Assembly: GCA_964546435.1 (NCBI GenBank) | Contig: CAZJKJ010000027.1 | Coordinates: 1-41,944, forward strand | Direction: 5' to 3' | Source of the DNA: CAYNST01 sp964546435 | GTDB taxonomy: Bacteria > Pseudomonadota > Gammaproteobacteria > Pseudomonadales > Cellvibrionaceae | Length of the DNA: 41,944 nucleotides | Part shown: positions 8,467 through 16,885 of the stretch, piece by piece | Layout: each line of letters opens with the position of its first letter | Numbering within the stretch: the first letter of the stretch is position 1 | Program-made: the position numbers and the translations under genes | The notes under the pieces: generated by a model | Told to the model about the DNA's origin: nothing | The model's input: only the letters and a program-made list of their open reading frames with translations | The model's database searches: none

Positions 8467-9464
8467 TGCAACGTCTAGCGGTAACGCCGGGGGAACCGGC
8501 GGGCATTGGCCCGGAATTGCTGGTGCGTTATGTCCAGCAGCCGCTGGCAGACTGTGAACTGGTGGCAGTGGCGGACCCGGCGCTTTTGCGGGCCACCGCC
8601 CAGGCGCTGCAGCTGCCGCTGCAACTGACGCCCTTCGATCCCGCCCGCCCACACCGTGCCGGCAACGGTTCGCTGTCCTTTCTGGCGGTGCCACTGGCCG
8701 CTTCGGTGACACCCGGCATTTTGCGGGCGGACAACGCCAGCTACGTTCTGGCGACCCTGCATCAGGCCGCACACCTCTGCGTCAACGGGGCGGTGCAGGG
8801 GCTGGTCACCGGGCCGGTGCACAAGGGCATCATCAATGACGCCGGCATGCATTTCACCGGACATACTGAATTTTTTGCGGAACATGCCGGCGTAGAGCGC
8901 GTCGTGATGATGCTGGCCACACCGGGATTGCGGGTCGCCCTCGCCACCACCCACCTGCCCCTCAAAGACGTGTCCGCCGCCATCAGCACGGCGAGCCTGA
9001 CGGAGATTCTCGATATCCTCCATACCGGTCTGGTACACCAGTTCGGCATAGCCGCTCCCCGCATTCTGGTCTGTGGGCTGAACCCCCATGCCGGCGAAGG
9101 AGGTCATCTGGGGATGGAAGAGATCGACGTCATCGATCCGGTGCTGGCGCAGTTGCGCACCCGAGGCATGAACCTGACCGGCCCTCTGCCGGCGGATACG
9201 CTGTTTACCCCCCGGCATCTGGAACATGCGGACGCCGTGCTCGCCATGTACCACGATCAGGGATTGCCCGTGCTGAAGTTCAAAGGCTTCGGCAAGGCCG
9301 TCAACATTACCCTGGGGCTTCCCTACATCCGCACCTCCGTCGACCATGGCACCGCCCTGGATCTGGCCGGCAAGGGTAGCGCGAGTTTTACCAGCCTCGC
9401 CTATGCCATCGAGGTGGCCCTGGATATGACAAGAGCCAGTTCCGGCCCGGCGGCACACTCATGA
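8466..9464 (+). CDS. pdxA: 4-hydroxythreonine-4-phosphate dehydrogenase
   Basis: A 332-residue enzyme of the DXP-dependent pyridoxal phosphate pathway, oxidising 4-phosphohydroxy-L-threonine with NAD. The three metal-binding histidines are visible at H163 (TTHLPL), H208 (LNPHAGE) and H263 (MYHDQG), each three residues before the E. coli equivalents H166/H211/H266. The N-terminal VTPGEPAGIGPE is the family signature. Its start overlaps the surA stop by one base, and its stop overlaps the rsmA start (ATGA). dxs, which makes the other pathway precursor (and DXP for thiamine), lies 2.2 kb downstream. Confidence 0.96.
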   Translation: MQRLAVTPGEPAGIGPELLVRYVQQPLADCELVAVADPALLRATAQALQLPLQLTPFDPARPHRAGNGSLSFLAVPLAASVTPGILRADNASYVLATLHQAAHLCVNGAVQGLVTGPVHKGIINDAGMHFTGHTEFFAEHAGVERVVMMLATPGLRVALATTHLPLKDVSAAISTASLTEILDILHTGLVHQFGIAAPRILVCGLNPHAGEGGHLGMEEIDVIDPVLAQLRTRGMNLTGPLPADTLFTPRHLEHADAVLAMYHDQGLPVLKFKGFGKAVNITLGLPYIRTSVDHGTALDLAGKGSASFTSLAYAIEVALDMTRASSGPAAHS

Positions 9465-10291
9465 CGGACGGATTCTCCCACCGCGCCCGCAAACGGTTCG
9501 GACAGAATTTTCTGACCGACGAGTCGATCATTCATCACCTGCTCCGGCAGATACATGCCCAGCCGGGGCAGCGGCTTGTGGAAATCGGCCCAGGGCGCGG
9601 AGCCCTCACTGGCGGCCTGCTGGCAAGCGGCGCGGACCTTGACGTGATCGAGCTGGACCGGGATCTCATCCCCATTCTGCGGGGGCGCTTCGAGGCGGAG
9701 TATCCCGCGCTGAAAATCCATCAGGCCGATGTCCTGCAATTCGATTTCAACCCGCTTGCAAGCCCGGACAACCCCCTGCGGATTGTCGGCAACCTGCCCT
9801 ACAACATTTCCACGCCCCTGATTTTCCATCTGCTGGAATTCCGCGCACATATCCGCGACATGCATTTCATGCTGCAAAAGGAAGTGGTGGACCGGATGAC
9901 CGCCAGCCCCGGCGAAAAAGACTGGGGCCGACTGGGCATCATGACGCAGTATCACTGTCAGGCGCAGATGCTGTTCGAGGTGCCGCCCGAGAGTTTTGAT
10001 CCTGTTCCCAAGGTGGACTCAGCCATTGTCCGCCTCATTCCGCACCCGCAGTTGCCCCATCCGGCCACCGACGCAGCGACCCTGGATCAGGTGGTAAAAC
10101 TCGCCTTCCAGCAGCGCCGCAAAACCTTGCGCAATGCGTTGCGCGCCCTGTTCGACGCACAAACCCTCACGATGCTGGGCATTAATCCGGGTCTGCGACC
10201 CGAAAATCTGTCGCTGGCCGATTATGTTATGCTCGCCAACTTTTTGCACCGGCAGCAGATCCAGTCGCCACCGCCCAGTCCAACCCCATAA
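9461..10291 (+). CDS. rsmA: 16S rRNA (A1518/A1519-N6)-dimethyltransferase
   Basis: A 276-residue KsgA/RsmA methyltransferase that dimethylates two adjacent adenines in the 3' hairpin of 16S rRNA late in 30S assembly. Motifs seen: GQNFL at 14-18, SAM-binding VEIGPGRGALT at 40-50, and the catalytic NLPYN at 111-115. Length is normal. The ATGA overlap with pdxA indicates coupling; apaG follows after 17 bases. Loss of this function gives kasugamycin resistance in other bacteria; all motifs here are intact. Confidence 0.96.
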   Translation: MTDGFSHRARKRFGQNFLTDESIIHHLLRQIHAQPGQRLVEIGPGRGALTGGLLASGADLDVIELDRDLIPILRGRFEAEYPALKIHQADVLQFDFNPLASPDNPLRIVGNLPYNISTPLIFHLLEFRAHIRDMHFMLQKEVVDRMTASPGEKDWGRLGIMTQYHCQAQMLFEVPPESFDPVPKVDSAIVRLIPHPQLPHPATDAATLDQVVKLAFQQRRKTLRNALRALFDAQTLTMLGINPGLRPENLSLADYVMLANFLHRQQIQSPPPSPTP

Positions 10292-10308
10292 AGGATATTC
10301 GCAGCCCC

Positions 10309-10680
10309 TTGTCTGACTCTATTGCCATCGACATCAAAACCCGCTTTCTCGAGGAGCAGTCCGAACCTCAGGCTGAGCGTTATGTGTTCGGTTATACGAT
10401 CACGGTGACAAATCGCAGCGACGTCGACGTCCAGCTGCTCAGCCGTCACTGGATCATCACCGACAATAAGAATACCGTGCAGGAGGTCAAGGGCCTGGGG
10501 GTGGTGGGCGAGCAACCGGTCATCGGTCCGGGTCGCAGCTACCGCTATTCCAGCGGCGTCATTCTGGCCACCGAGACCGGCACCATGACCGGCACCTATC
10601 ACATGCGCAGCGCCGCCGGCGACGAATTCGACGCGCCCATCCCGGCGTTCGCACTGGTTCCACCGCACCGGTTGCATTAG
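10309..10680 (+). CDS. apaG: ApaG family protein
   Basis: A 123-residue all-beta protein of the ApaG family (about 125 residues, immunoglobulin-like fold). The family motifs RHWIITD, VVGEQPVIGPG and SGV.L.T..GTM.G.Y are easy to see. The molecular role is unresolved; it is regularly found between rsmA and apaH, as here. The start is a TTG, with AAGGA (10291-10295) 13 bases upstream, a rather long spacing; no in-frame ATG precedes the conserved core. Confidence 0.92.
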   Translation: MSDSIAIDIKTRFLEEQSEPQAERYVFGYTITVTNRSDVDVQLLSRHWIITDNKNTVQEVKGLGVVGEQPVIGPGRSYRYSSGVILATETGTMTGTYHMRSAAGDEFDAPIPAFALVPPHRLH

Positions 10681-10743
10681 GTCTGACCGGCAGGCACTCG
10701 GCATCAACGGCAGATTCAATCGAAAGTTTAATGACAGAAGATT

Positions 10744-11559
10744 ATGGCTACCTATGCAGTTGGAGACATTCAGGGATGCGCCGGGCCGCTCAAGACATTG
10801 CTCGACACGGTGCAGTTCAGCCCCGGCCGGGATCGTCTCTGGCTGGTCGGTGACCTGATCAATCGCGGTCCCGACAATCTCGAGGTTTTACGCACCGTCA
10901 AGAATCTCGGCGAACATGCCGTGACCGTGCTGGGCAATCATGACCTGCATCTGTTGGGGGTTGCTTATGGTGTCCGCGATTTCAACCGCAAGGATACCTG
11001 CCAGGATGTACTGGCGGCGCCCGATGCGGACGAGCTGATCCAGTGGTTGCGCCGCCAGCCGTTGCTGCACCGCGAAGGTGACTGGGTGATGACCCATGCG
11101 GGCATCCCCCATATCTGGACCATCGATCAGGCGGAAGGCTATGCGCGGGAAGTGGAAGCGGTGTTGCGCAGCGATGACATCGAGTATTTCCTTGCGCGCC
11201 TGTTCCGCAAACAGCCCCTGTGCTGGGACGAGGCGCTGGCAGGAACTCGCCGCTGGCGCACCGTCGTCAACTACCTTACGCGGATGCGCTTTGTAGCCGC
11301 CGACGGCACTCTGGATTTTGACGCCAAAGGCGGACCGGAAGACTCACCCGCGGGCATGCAGCCCTGGTATGACCATGAACGCCAGGTCGCGGACCGGGGT
11401 TCCCGATTGCTCTTCGGGCACTGGGCAGCGCTGGAGGGGCGCACCGGCGTGGCCAGTCATATCGCCCTGGATACCGGGTGCGTCTGGGGTAACTGTCTCA
11501 CCCTGTACCGCCTGGATGACGCCCGGTATTTCCGCGCAGGCTGTTCCAACTTTGGTTAA
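10744..11559 (+). CDS. apaH: symmetrical Ap4A hydrolase
   Basis: A 271-residue metallophosphatase that splits diadenosine tetraphosphate into two ADP and, in E. coli, also removes Np4 caps from RNA. Metallophosphoesterase motifs are present: GDIQG (7-11), GDLINRGP (36-43), GNHD (64-67), THAGIPH, and a C-terminal FGHWA segment. Length matches the family. It is the last gene of the lptD-led run; 82 bases separate it from dxs. In Pseudomonas glpE usually lies near this position, and none is present here. Confidence 0.96.
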   Translation: MATYAVGDIQGCAGPLKTLLDTVQFSPGRDRLWLVGDLINRGPDNLEVLRTVKNLGEHAVTVLGNHDLHLLGVAYGVRDFNRKDTCQDVLAAPDADELIQWLRRQPLLHREGDWVMTHAGIPHIWTIDQAEGYAREVEAVLRSDDIEYFLARLFRKQPLCWDEALAGTRRWRTVVNYLTRMRFVAADGTLDFDAKGGPEDSPAGMQPWYDHERQVADRGSRLLFGHWAALEGRTGVASHIALDTGCVWGNCLTLYRLDDARYFRAGCSNFG

Positions 11560-11641
11560 TTACTGGCCGCCGAGCTTTCAAAGGGACGACTGCCGCCCTA
11601 CAATACCCGACCACCTCGACCCATAGACAGCCTATCCGAGT

Positions 11642-13552
11642 ATGTTTGACGAGATTCCTCTGACGCGACCCCACACGCCTTTACTGGACACCATTGAAGG
11701 TGGGGCCGATCTGCGCCTGCTTGAGCGCAAGCAGCTGCCGCAACTCGCCGAAGAGTTGAGAGAATTCATGCTGTACAGCGTGGGGCAGAGCGGAGGGCAT
11801 TTCGGTGCGGGGCTGGGCGTGGTCGAGTTGACCATCGCGCTGCATTACGTTTTCGATACGCCCCACGACCTTCTGATCTGGGATGTGGGTCATCAGACCT
11901 ATCCCCACAAGATCCTCACCGGCCGGCGCGAGCAGATGCACACCATTCGCACCCAGGACGGCCTGTCCGGTTTCCCGAAACGCAGCGAAAGCCCTTATGA
12001 CACCTTCGGTGTCGGCCATTCCAGCACGTCCATCAGCGCGGCGCTGGGAATGGCGCTGGCCAGTTCCGAGCGCAATATCGGTCGGGAAACCGTGGCCATC
12101 ATTGGCGACGGCGCCATGACAGCGGGCATGGCCTTTGAAGCCCTCAACCACGCCGCCCATACCGGGGCCAACCTGCTGGTTGTGCTCAACGACAACAACA
12201 TGTCGATCTCCCCCAATGTCGGCGGGCTGGCCACCTACTTTTCCAAGATCTGGGCGAGCAAGTTTTATCGGGTTCTGCGCGAAGGCAGCAAGAAAATGCT
12301 GGAAAACCTGCCCAACGCCCGAGAGCTGGCCCGCAAAGCCGAAGAGCACATGAAGGGCATGGTCTCCCCGAGCACCCTGTTTGAGGAGCTGGGCTTTTAC
12401 TATATCGGGCCAATCGACGGCCACGACCTGAACCGCTTGACCAATGATCTGAAGAACCTGAGCGAATTCAAGGGCCCCAAGCTGCTCCACGTCATCACCA
12501 CCAAAGGCAAGGGGTTTGCGCCCGCCGAGCGCGATCCGGTGGGATACCACGCCCTCAACAAGATCGAACCCAAGGAAACCTTTAGCCCCCCGCCCCTGCC
12601 GCGCCTGAAATACCAGCAGGTGTTCGGTCAGTGGCTATGTGACCAGGCCGCGCGGGACCCGTTACTGGTGGGTATTACCCCCGCCATGTGTGAAGGCTCC
12701 GGCATGGTGGAATTCCGGGAACGATTTCCGGCCCGCTTTTACGATGTTGCCATCGCCGAACAGCACGCCGTAACCCTGGCCGCCGGCATGGCCTGTGAAG
12801 GACTCAAGCCGGTGGTCGCCGTGTATTCGACCTTCCTGCAACGGGCCTATGATCAGGTGGTGCACGATGTGGCCCTGCAAAAGCTGGACGTCACCTTCGC
12901 CATTGACCGGGCCGGTCTGGTCGGTGAAGACGGCCCCACTCACTCGGGCGCCTTCGACCTCGCCTATCTGCGCTGCATTCCCGATCTGGTGATTGGCACG
13001 CCCAGTGATGAAAATGAATGCTATCAGCTGCTCAATTCCGCTTACCTGTATAACGGGCCGGCCGCAATCCGCTACCCTCGTGGCACCGGTCCGGGCGCGC
13101 CCATCGTTTTGAAATCCGATCCGCCACCGGTCGGCAAAGGCCGGCTGCTGGCACAGGGCAGTCGCGTCTGCATTCTGAACTTCGGCGTGTTGCTCGCGGA
13201 TGCGCAGGACATCGCACGCCGCCACAAATTTACCCTCTGCGACATGCGCTGGCTGAAACCGCTGGATACCGCCCTGATCAACCAGGCCATTGCCGGCTGT
13301 GAGCTGGTGGTCACGCTGGAGGAAGGGTGCACCGCCGGGGGCGCGGGTTCGGCAGTCACCGAATATCTGGCGGCCATGGGAATAGTGAAACCGACACTGT
13401 TGCTGGGCTTGCCGGACAAGTTCATCGAGCACGCCGTGCGGCGCAAACAGCTAGCGTCGGTGCAGCTGGATCTGGCGGGCATGGAGCAGCGAATTCTGGA
13501 GCGGCTCGATCAGACCACCGGCTCGCGCCAGGCGCAAATATGCGCCGGCTGA
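11642..13552 (+). CDS. dxs: 1-deoxy-D-xylulose-5-phosphate synthase
   Basis: A 636-residue thiamine-diphosphate enzyme condensing pyruvate and glyceraldehyde-3-phosphate. DXP feeds isoprenoids, thiamine and pyridoxal phosphate. The TPP-binding motif GDGAMTAGMAFEALNHA and the catalytic-Glu segment VAIAEQHAVTLAAG are intact, as is the HSSTSIS segment near residue 122. In most gammaproteobacteria dxs follows xseB and ispA; here apaH is directly upstream and no ispA or xseB occurs in the window. No strong ribosome site precedes the ATG. It converges on ribA with 70 bases between them and no clear terminator. Confidence 0.97.
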   Translation: MFDEIPLTRPHTPLLDTIEGGADLRLLERKQLPQLAEELREFMLYSVGQSGGHFGAGLGVVELTIALHYVFDTPHDLLIWDVGHQTYPHKILTGRREQMHTIRTQDGLSGFPKRSESPYDTFGVGHSSTSISAALGMALASSERNIGRETVAIIGDGAMTAGMAFEALNHAAHTGANLLVVLNDNNMSISPNVGGLATYFSKIWASKFYRVLREGSKKMLENLPNARELARKAEEHMKGMVSPSTLFEELGFYYIGPIDGHDLNRLTNDLKNLSEFKGPKLLHVITTKGKGFAPAERDPVGYHALNKIEPKETFSPPPLPRLKYQQVFGQWLCDQAARDPLLVGITPAMCEGSGMVEFRERFPARFYDVAIAEQHAVTLAAGMACEGLKPVVAVYSTFLQRAYDQVVHDVALQKLDVTFAIDRAGLVGEDGPTHSGAFDLAYLRCIPDLVIGTPSDENECYQLLNSAYLYNGPAAIRYPRGTGPGAPIVLKSDPPPVGKGRLLAQGSRVCILNFGVLLADAQDIARRHKFTLCDMRWLKPLDTALINQAIAGCELVVTLEEGCTAGGAGSAVTEYLAAMGIVKPTLLLGLPDKFIEHAVRRKQLASVQLDLAGMEQRILERLDQTTGSRQAQICAG

Positions 13553-13622
13553 GCGGCGCCACTCTTTCAGCGTGAACGGATGACCCGCCGTCTGCGCAAT
13601 TCATCGCGCGGGCTGCGGCCCC

Positions 13623-14216
13623 TTATGAGTCGTCAAACAGATGGCCCAGCTTGCCCTTTTTGGTCGCCAGATACTTCAGATTGTGGGGATTGCGACCGGT
13701 ATCATGGACCAGCCGTTCCACGACTTCCACGCCGATTTCTGCCAGCGCCTGTAGCTTGCGGGGGTTATTGGTCATCAGGCGCACCCGGTTGATGCGCAGG
13801 TGCTCGAACATGGGCCTGAGAATGCTGTAATCACGCATGTCGGCACCGAATCCCAACTGCTCATTGGCTTCCACGGTATCGGCGCCTTTGTCCTGAAGAT
13901 GGTAGGCGCGAATCTTGTTGATCAGCCCGATCCCGCGTCCTTCCTGGCGCAGATAGAAAATGGCGCCGCGCCCTTCGGTGGCGACCTTGTACATCGCCGC
14001 CTGTAACTGCGCCCCGCAGTCACACCGCAGACTGAACAGCGCGTCCCCGGTCAGGCACTCCGAATGCAGGCGCACCAGCACCGGCTCACCGTCATCCACA
14101 CGCCCCATGGTCAGGACGACATGCTCCTTGTCAGTACCGGGTTCACTGAACCCGTGCATTTCGAACATCCCCCAGGGAGTGGGGAGTTTGGAAGACTCTA
14201 CATAATTGACTGTCAA
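13623..14216 (-). CDS. ribA: GTP cyclohydrolase II
   Basis: A 197-residue enzyme for the first step of riboflavin synthesis from GTP. The zinc ligands lie in SECLTGDALFSLRCDCG, and the GTP-binding/catalytic RQEGRGIGLINK is intact. The start is taken as TTG at 14216: AAAGGG precedes it by 8 bases, and the product then matches the family length (E. coli 196). The frame stays open to ATG at 14366, which touches the pgpA stop (TGATG), so a 247-residue form with a 50-residue unconserved leader cannot be excluded. This is the only active-looking RibA in the window, since the ribBA C-terminal domain lacks the metal-site cysteines. Confidence 0.92.
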   Translation of the reverse strand: MTVNYVESSKLPTPWGMFEMHGFSEPGTDKEHVVLTMGRVDDGEPVLVRLHSECLTGDALFSLRCDCGAQLQAAMYKVATEGRGAIFYLRQEGRGIGLINKIRAYHLQDKGADTVEANEQLGFGADMRDYSILRPMFEHLRINRVRLMTNNPRKLQALAEIGVEVVERLVHDTGRNPHNLKYLATKKGKLGHLFDDS

Positions 14217-14365
14217 CGGAAAAACCCTTTGCGGTTCTTGATTACATCTCGCGACAGGTCCAGACCTGCCGGAGCCCGGACCTGTCTGATCCTTACTTCT
14301 GATCCATACTTCTGACACATTGACCGGCACGCTGACCGGCGTTTCTACCGGCCCTTCATCCGGCA

Positions 14366-14857
14366 TCAAATCTGTAACAGCCCATACTCCAGGCCTTCGA
14401 GGCAGGCGATGGTGAACAGAGCGGCCACGACATCATCCAGCATGATCCCGATGCCGCCGTGGACGCGCCGGTCGAGCCAGGAAATCGGCCAGGGTTTGAG
14501 CATGTCGAACAGGCGGAAAATCAGGAACCCGACCACTACCCAGGGCCATTCAAACGGGATGAATGCCAGTGCCAGCCACAACCCCACGAATTCGTCCCAG
14601 ACAATTCCGCCGTGATCGTGGACGCCCAGGCGCTCGGATGCCTTGTTGCAAAGCACGATGCCCACAACAAAGGCCAGCACAATAACGCCCAGAAACCACG
14701 GCTGCGGCAGCGGCCGTAACAGCAGAAAAAACGGGATACCCGCGAGGGTGCCAAATGTACCGGGGACCACCGGCGCCAGCCCCGAGCCAAATCCGAAGGC
14801 CAACAGGCTCGGCGGGTGCTGGAACAACTCTTTAAAGGTCGGGTTTTTACTGTTCAA
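14366..14857 (-). CDS. pgpA: phosphatidylglycerophosphatase A
   Basis: A 163-residue inner-membrane phosphatase that removes the terminal phosphate of phosphatidylglycerophosphate. Conserved GFGSGLAPVVPGTFGTLAG near the N-terminus, the DEFVG acidic motif, and several hydrophobic segments are visible. The start is a TTG at 14857, overlapping the end of thiL by 11 bases; there is no in-frame ATG before the conserved core. The thiL-pgpA overlap is usual in gammaproteobacteria. Confidence 0.93.
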   Translation of the reverse strand: MNSKNPTFKELFQHPPSLLAFGFGSGLAPVVPGTFGTLAGIPFFLLLRPLPQPWFLGVIVLAFVVGIVLCNKASERLGVHDHGGIVWDEFVGLWLALAFIPFEWPWVVVGFLIFRLFDMLKPWPISWLDRRVHGGIGIMLDDVVAALFTIACLEGLEYGLLQI

Positions 14858-15806
14858 AATGATTGAACCCCCGTTTTTTCAAGGAATAGGCCCGGCCCTC
14901 CCGGGCGAATATGATGCCGGGTTTGCTCACGATCTTGCCGATCGCGGTCGCCTCCAGTTTACCCGCCTTGTTCCACTGCTCGATCTGGCCCACGAACCGG
15001 CGCGGCACGGTGAAACACAGTTCATAGTCGTCACCGCCACTGAGCGCCCACTCGTAGCGCTGATCCTCGACCACATAGTCTTTCCAGGTGGCCGACACCG
15101 GCACCCGATCGATATCGACCACCGCACCGACGCCGCTGGCGTCACAGATATGCCCGAGATCCGCGCAAAGACCGTCGGAGATGTCGATAACGCTGGACGC
15201 CAAGCCCACCAGCATCGCCCCTTCGGGCAAGCGGGGGGTGGGCGTATAGAAACGCTTCAGCAAGTAATCGTAGCTGGACGGGCAAACGGTCAGCTTTTTC
15301 TTCAACAACGCCAGAGCAGCGGCGCCGTCACCCAGCGAGCCGGTGACATACACCACGTCGTCCGGATTGGCCCCGTCGCGCCGCAGGGCAGCGCCCTGGG
15401 CCACGCTGCCATGCACCTGCACGGTGACACACAAAGGACCGCGAGTGGTGTCGCCGCCAACAAGGCAGCAACCGAAGTTGTTGGCCACCTCGAGCATGCC
15501 GTCACTAAATTCACTGAGCCAGGTGCCATCGGCGCTCGGCAGGGTCAGCGCCAGCGTGAACCAGTGGGGCTGGGCCCCCATGGCGGCAAGGTCACTGAGC
15601 GCAGCACTGAGGGCGCGTGCGCCGATTTTTCCGGGTGGCGTCGCTTCCGGAAAGTGAACCCCGCTGACCATCGTATCCATGGACACTGCCAGATCACGCC
15701 CGGCCGGCGGCCGCAGAATGGCACAGTCATCACCGATGCCGGTCATGACGTCCTCACTGGCGCCGCCCCGGGCAAAATACTGTCGGATCAGTTCGAATTC
15801 ACCCAT
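14847..15806 (-). CDS. thiL: thiamine-monophosphate kinase
   Basis: A 319-residue ATP-dependent kinase making thiamine diphosphate from the monophosphate. It belongs to the PurM/ThiL fold, with GEFELI at the start, the metal-binding GDDCAIL, the SMDTMVSGVHF and GGDT segments, and a late DISDGL. The ATG at 15806 is preferred over a TTG three codons earlier because AAGG lies 10 bases before it. The gene sits between nusB (18-base gap) and pgpA (overlap). Confidence 0.95.
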   Translation of the reverse strand: MGEFELIRQYFARGGASEDVMTGIGDDCAILRPPAGRDLAVSMDTMVSGVHFPEATPPGKIGARALSAALSDLAAMGAQPHWFTLALTLPSADGTWLSEFSDGMLEVANNFGCCLVGGDTTRGPLCVTVQVHGSVAQGAALRRDGANPDDVVYVTGSLGDGAAALALLKKKLTVCPSSYDYLLKRFYTPTPRLPEGAMLVGLASSVIDISDGLCADLGHICDASGVGAVVDIDRVPVSATWKDYVVEDQRYEWALSGGDDYELCFTVPRRFVGQIEQWNKAGKLEATAIGKIVSKPGIIFAREGRAYSLKKRGFNHFEQ

Positions 15807-15824
15807 GCGGCTCAACCTTGTCTG

Positions 15825-16265
15825 TTATTTCTCCACCCGCGCCTCGGTCGCCCGCAACCTTCCGGCGACGCGATCCAGCACGCCATTCAGAAATTTGTAA
15901 CTGTCAGTAGCGCCGAATTTTTTGGACAGGCGCAATGCCTCGTTGATCACAACCTTATACGGCACATCCAGCCGATAACGTAATTCATAGCCGGACATTC
16001 GCAGCAGAGCCAGCGTTATCGGATCAATCTGCTCCAGCGACAGGTCGGTCACGAACGGCAGAAAGTCGGTTTCGATCTCCGCCAGATGCTTCGGCACCTC
16101 ATGCACCAGTTCATGAAAATACTGCAGATCCACCTTGGACATATCGTTGTCCGCATGAAACTCGGCCTCGATAACATTCAGCGGATTGCGGGTAATTTGC
16201 CATTGATACAGGGCCTGCATCGCAAAATGGCGCGCTTTGGAGCGGTGAGAGGGCGTGATGTCCAT
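15825..16265 (-). CDS. nusB: transcription antitermination factor NusB
   Basis: A 146-residue all-helical protein that pairs with NusE/S10 on boxA RNA for antitermination of rRNA operons. RSKARHFAMQALYQWQ at the N-terminus and the C-terminal KFLNGVLDRVA are the family signatures. It lies 58 bases downstream of ribH in the usual ribH-nusB-thiL order. Confidence 0.95.
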   Translation of the reverse strand: MDITPSHRSKARHFAMQALYQWQITRNPLNVIEAEFHADNDMSKVDLQYFHELVHEVPKHLAEIETDFLPFVTDLSLEQIDPITLALLRMSGYELRYRLDVPYKVVINEALRLSKKFGATDSYKFLNGVLDRVAGRLRATEARVEK

Positions 16266-16323
16266 GGTAAATACTTCTCTTGAATCTGAATAAACATTGC
16301 GGATCGCTGCGACTGGGCAGAGA

Positions 16324-16785
16324 TCAGATCTTGCCGATCAGCGAAACCATTTCCAGCGCTGTCACGGCGGCTTCGGCGCCTTTGTTGCCCGCCTTGGTAC
16401 CCGCCCGCTCGATGGCCTGCTCGATGGTATCCACTGTAAGGACGCCGAATGTCACCGGTATGCCGCTCTCCATGGACGCCTGGGCCAGCCCTTTGGTGCA
16501 CTCGCCGGCGACGTATTCGAAGTGCGCTGTGCCGCCGCGAATAATCGCGCCCAGGGCAATCACCGCCGCATGCTCACCTTTGGCGGTGACCTTTTTGGCA
16601 ACCAGCGGCAGTTCAAAGGAACCGGGTACGTAATAGACATCGATACTGTCATCGTCCACGCCGTGACGACGCAGGGCATCGATCGCCCCTTCTTTCAGAC
16701 GTTCAACGACAAAACTGTTCCAGCGGCTGACCAGCAGCGCGTAGCGTCCAGCGGGTTGTTTGAAATCACCTTCAATTATTCGCAT
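16324..16785 (-). CDS. ribH: 6,7-dimethyl-8-ribityllumazine synthase
   Basis: A 153-residue lumazine synthase that condenses the RibB product (3,4-dihydroxy-2-butanone 4-phosphate) with the pyrimidine from RibA/RibD. Family motifs are present: VSRWNSFV, VPGSFELP, ALGAIIRGGTAHFEYV with the catalytic His, and PVTFGVLT. It normally forms icosahedral or pentameric shells. Start ATG with GGA eight bases upstream. It lies 100 bases downstream of ribBA, a stretch with no recognised riboswitch. Confidence 0.95.
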   Translation of the reverse strand: MRIIEGDFKQPAGRYALLVSRWNSFVVERLKEGAIDALRRHGVDDDSIDVYYVPGSFELPLVAKKVTAKGEHAAVIALGAIIRGGTAHFEYVAGECTKGLAQASMESGIPVTFGVLTVDTIEQAIERAGTKAGNKGAEAAVTALEMVSLIGKI

Positions 16786-16885
16786 GAGTTTTTCCAGTGT
16801 GGGTAGTTGCGGCAGAGCGGAAACAGCGACTGGCAGCCATCATGACCGACCGCCATCACGACCAGCCAGCGTCTGGCGTTTCCGG

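Noticed and set aside
14643..15983. 446-codon plus-strand frame opposite pgpA and thiL
   Set aside because: Shadow frame crossing two well-supported minus-strand genes.
16786..16885. FMN riboswitch between ribBA and ribH or elsewhere in the rib run
   Set aside because: Looked for because ribB genes often carry one; the short spacers here show no RFN-like conserved segments by eye.
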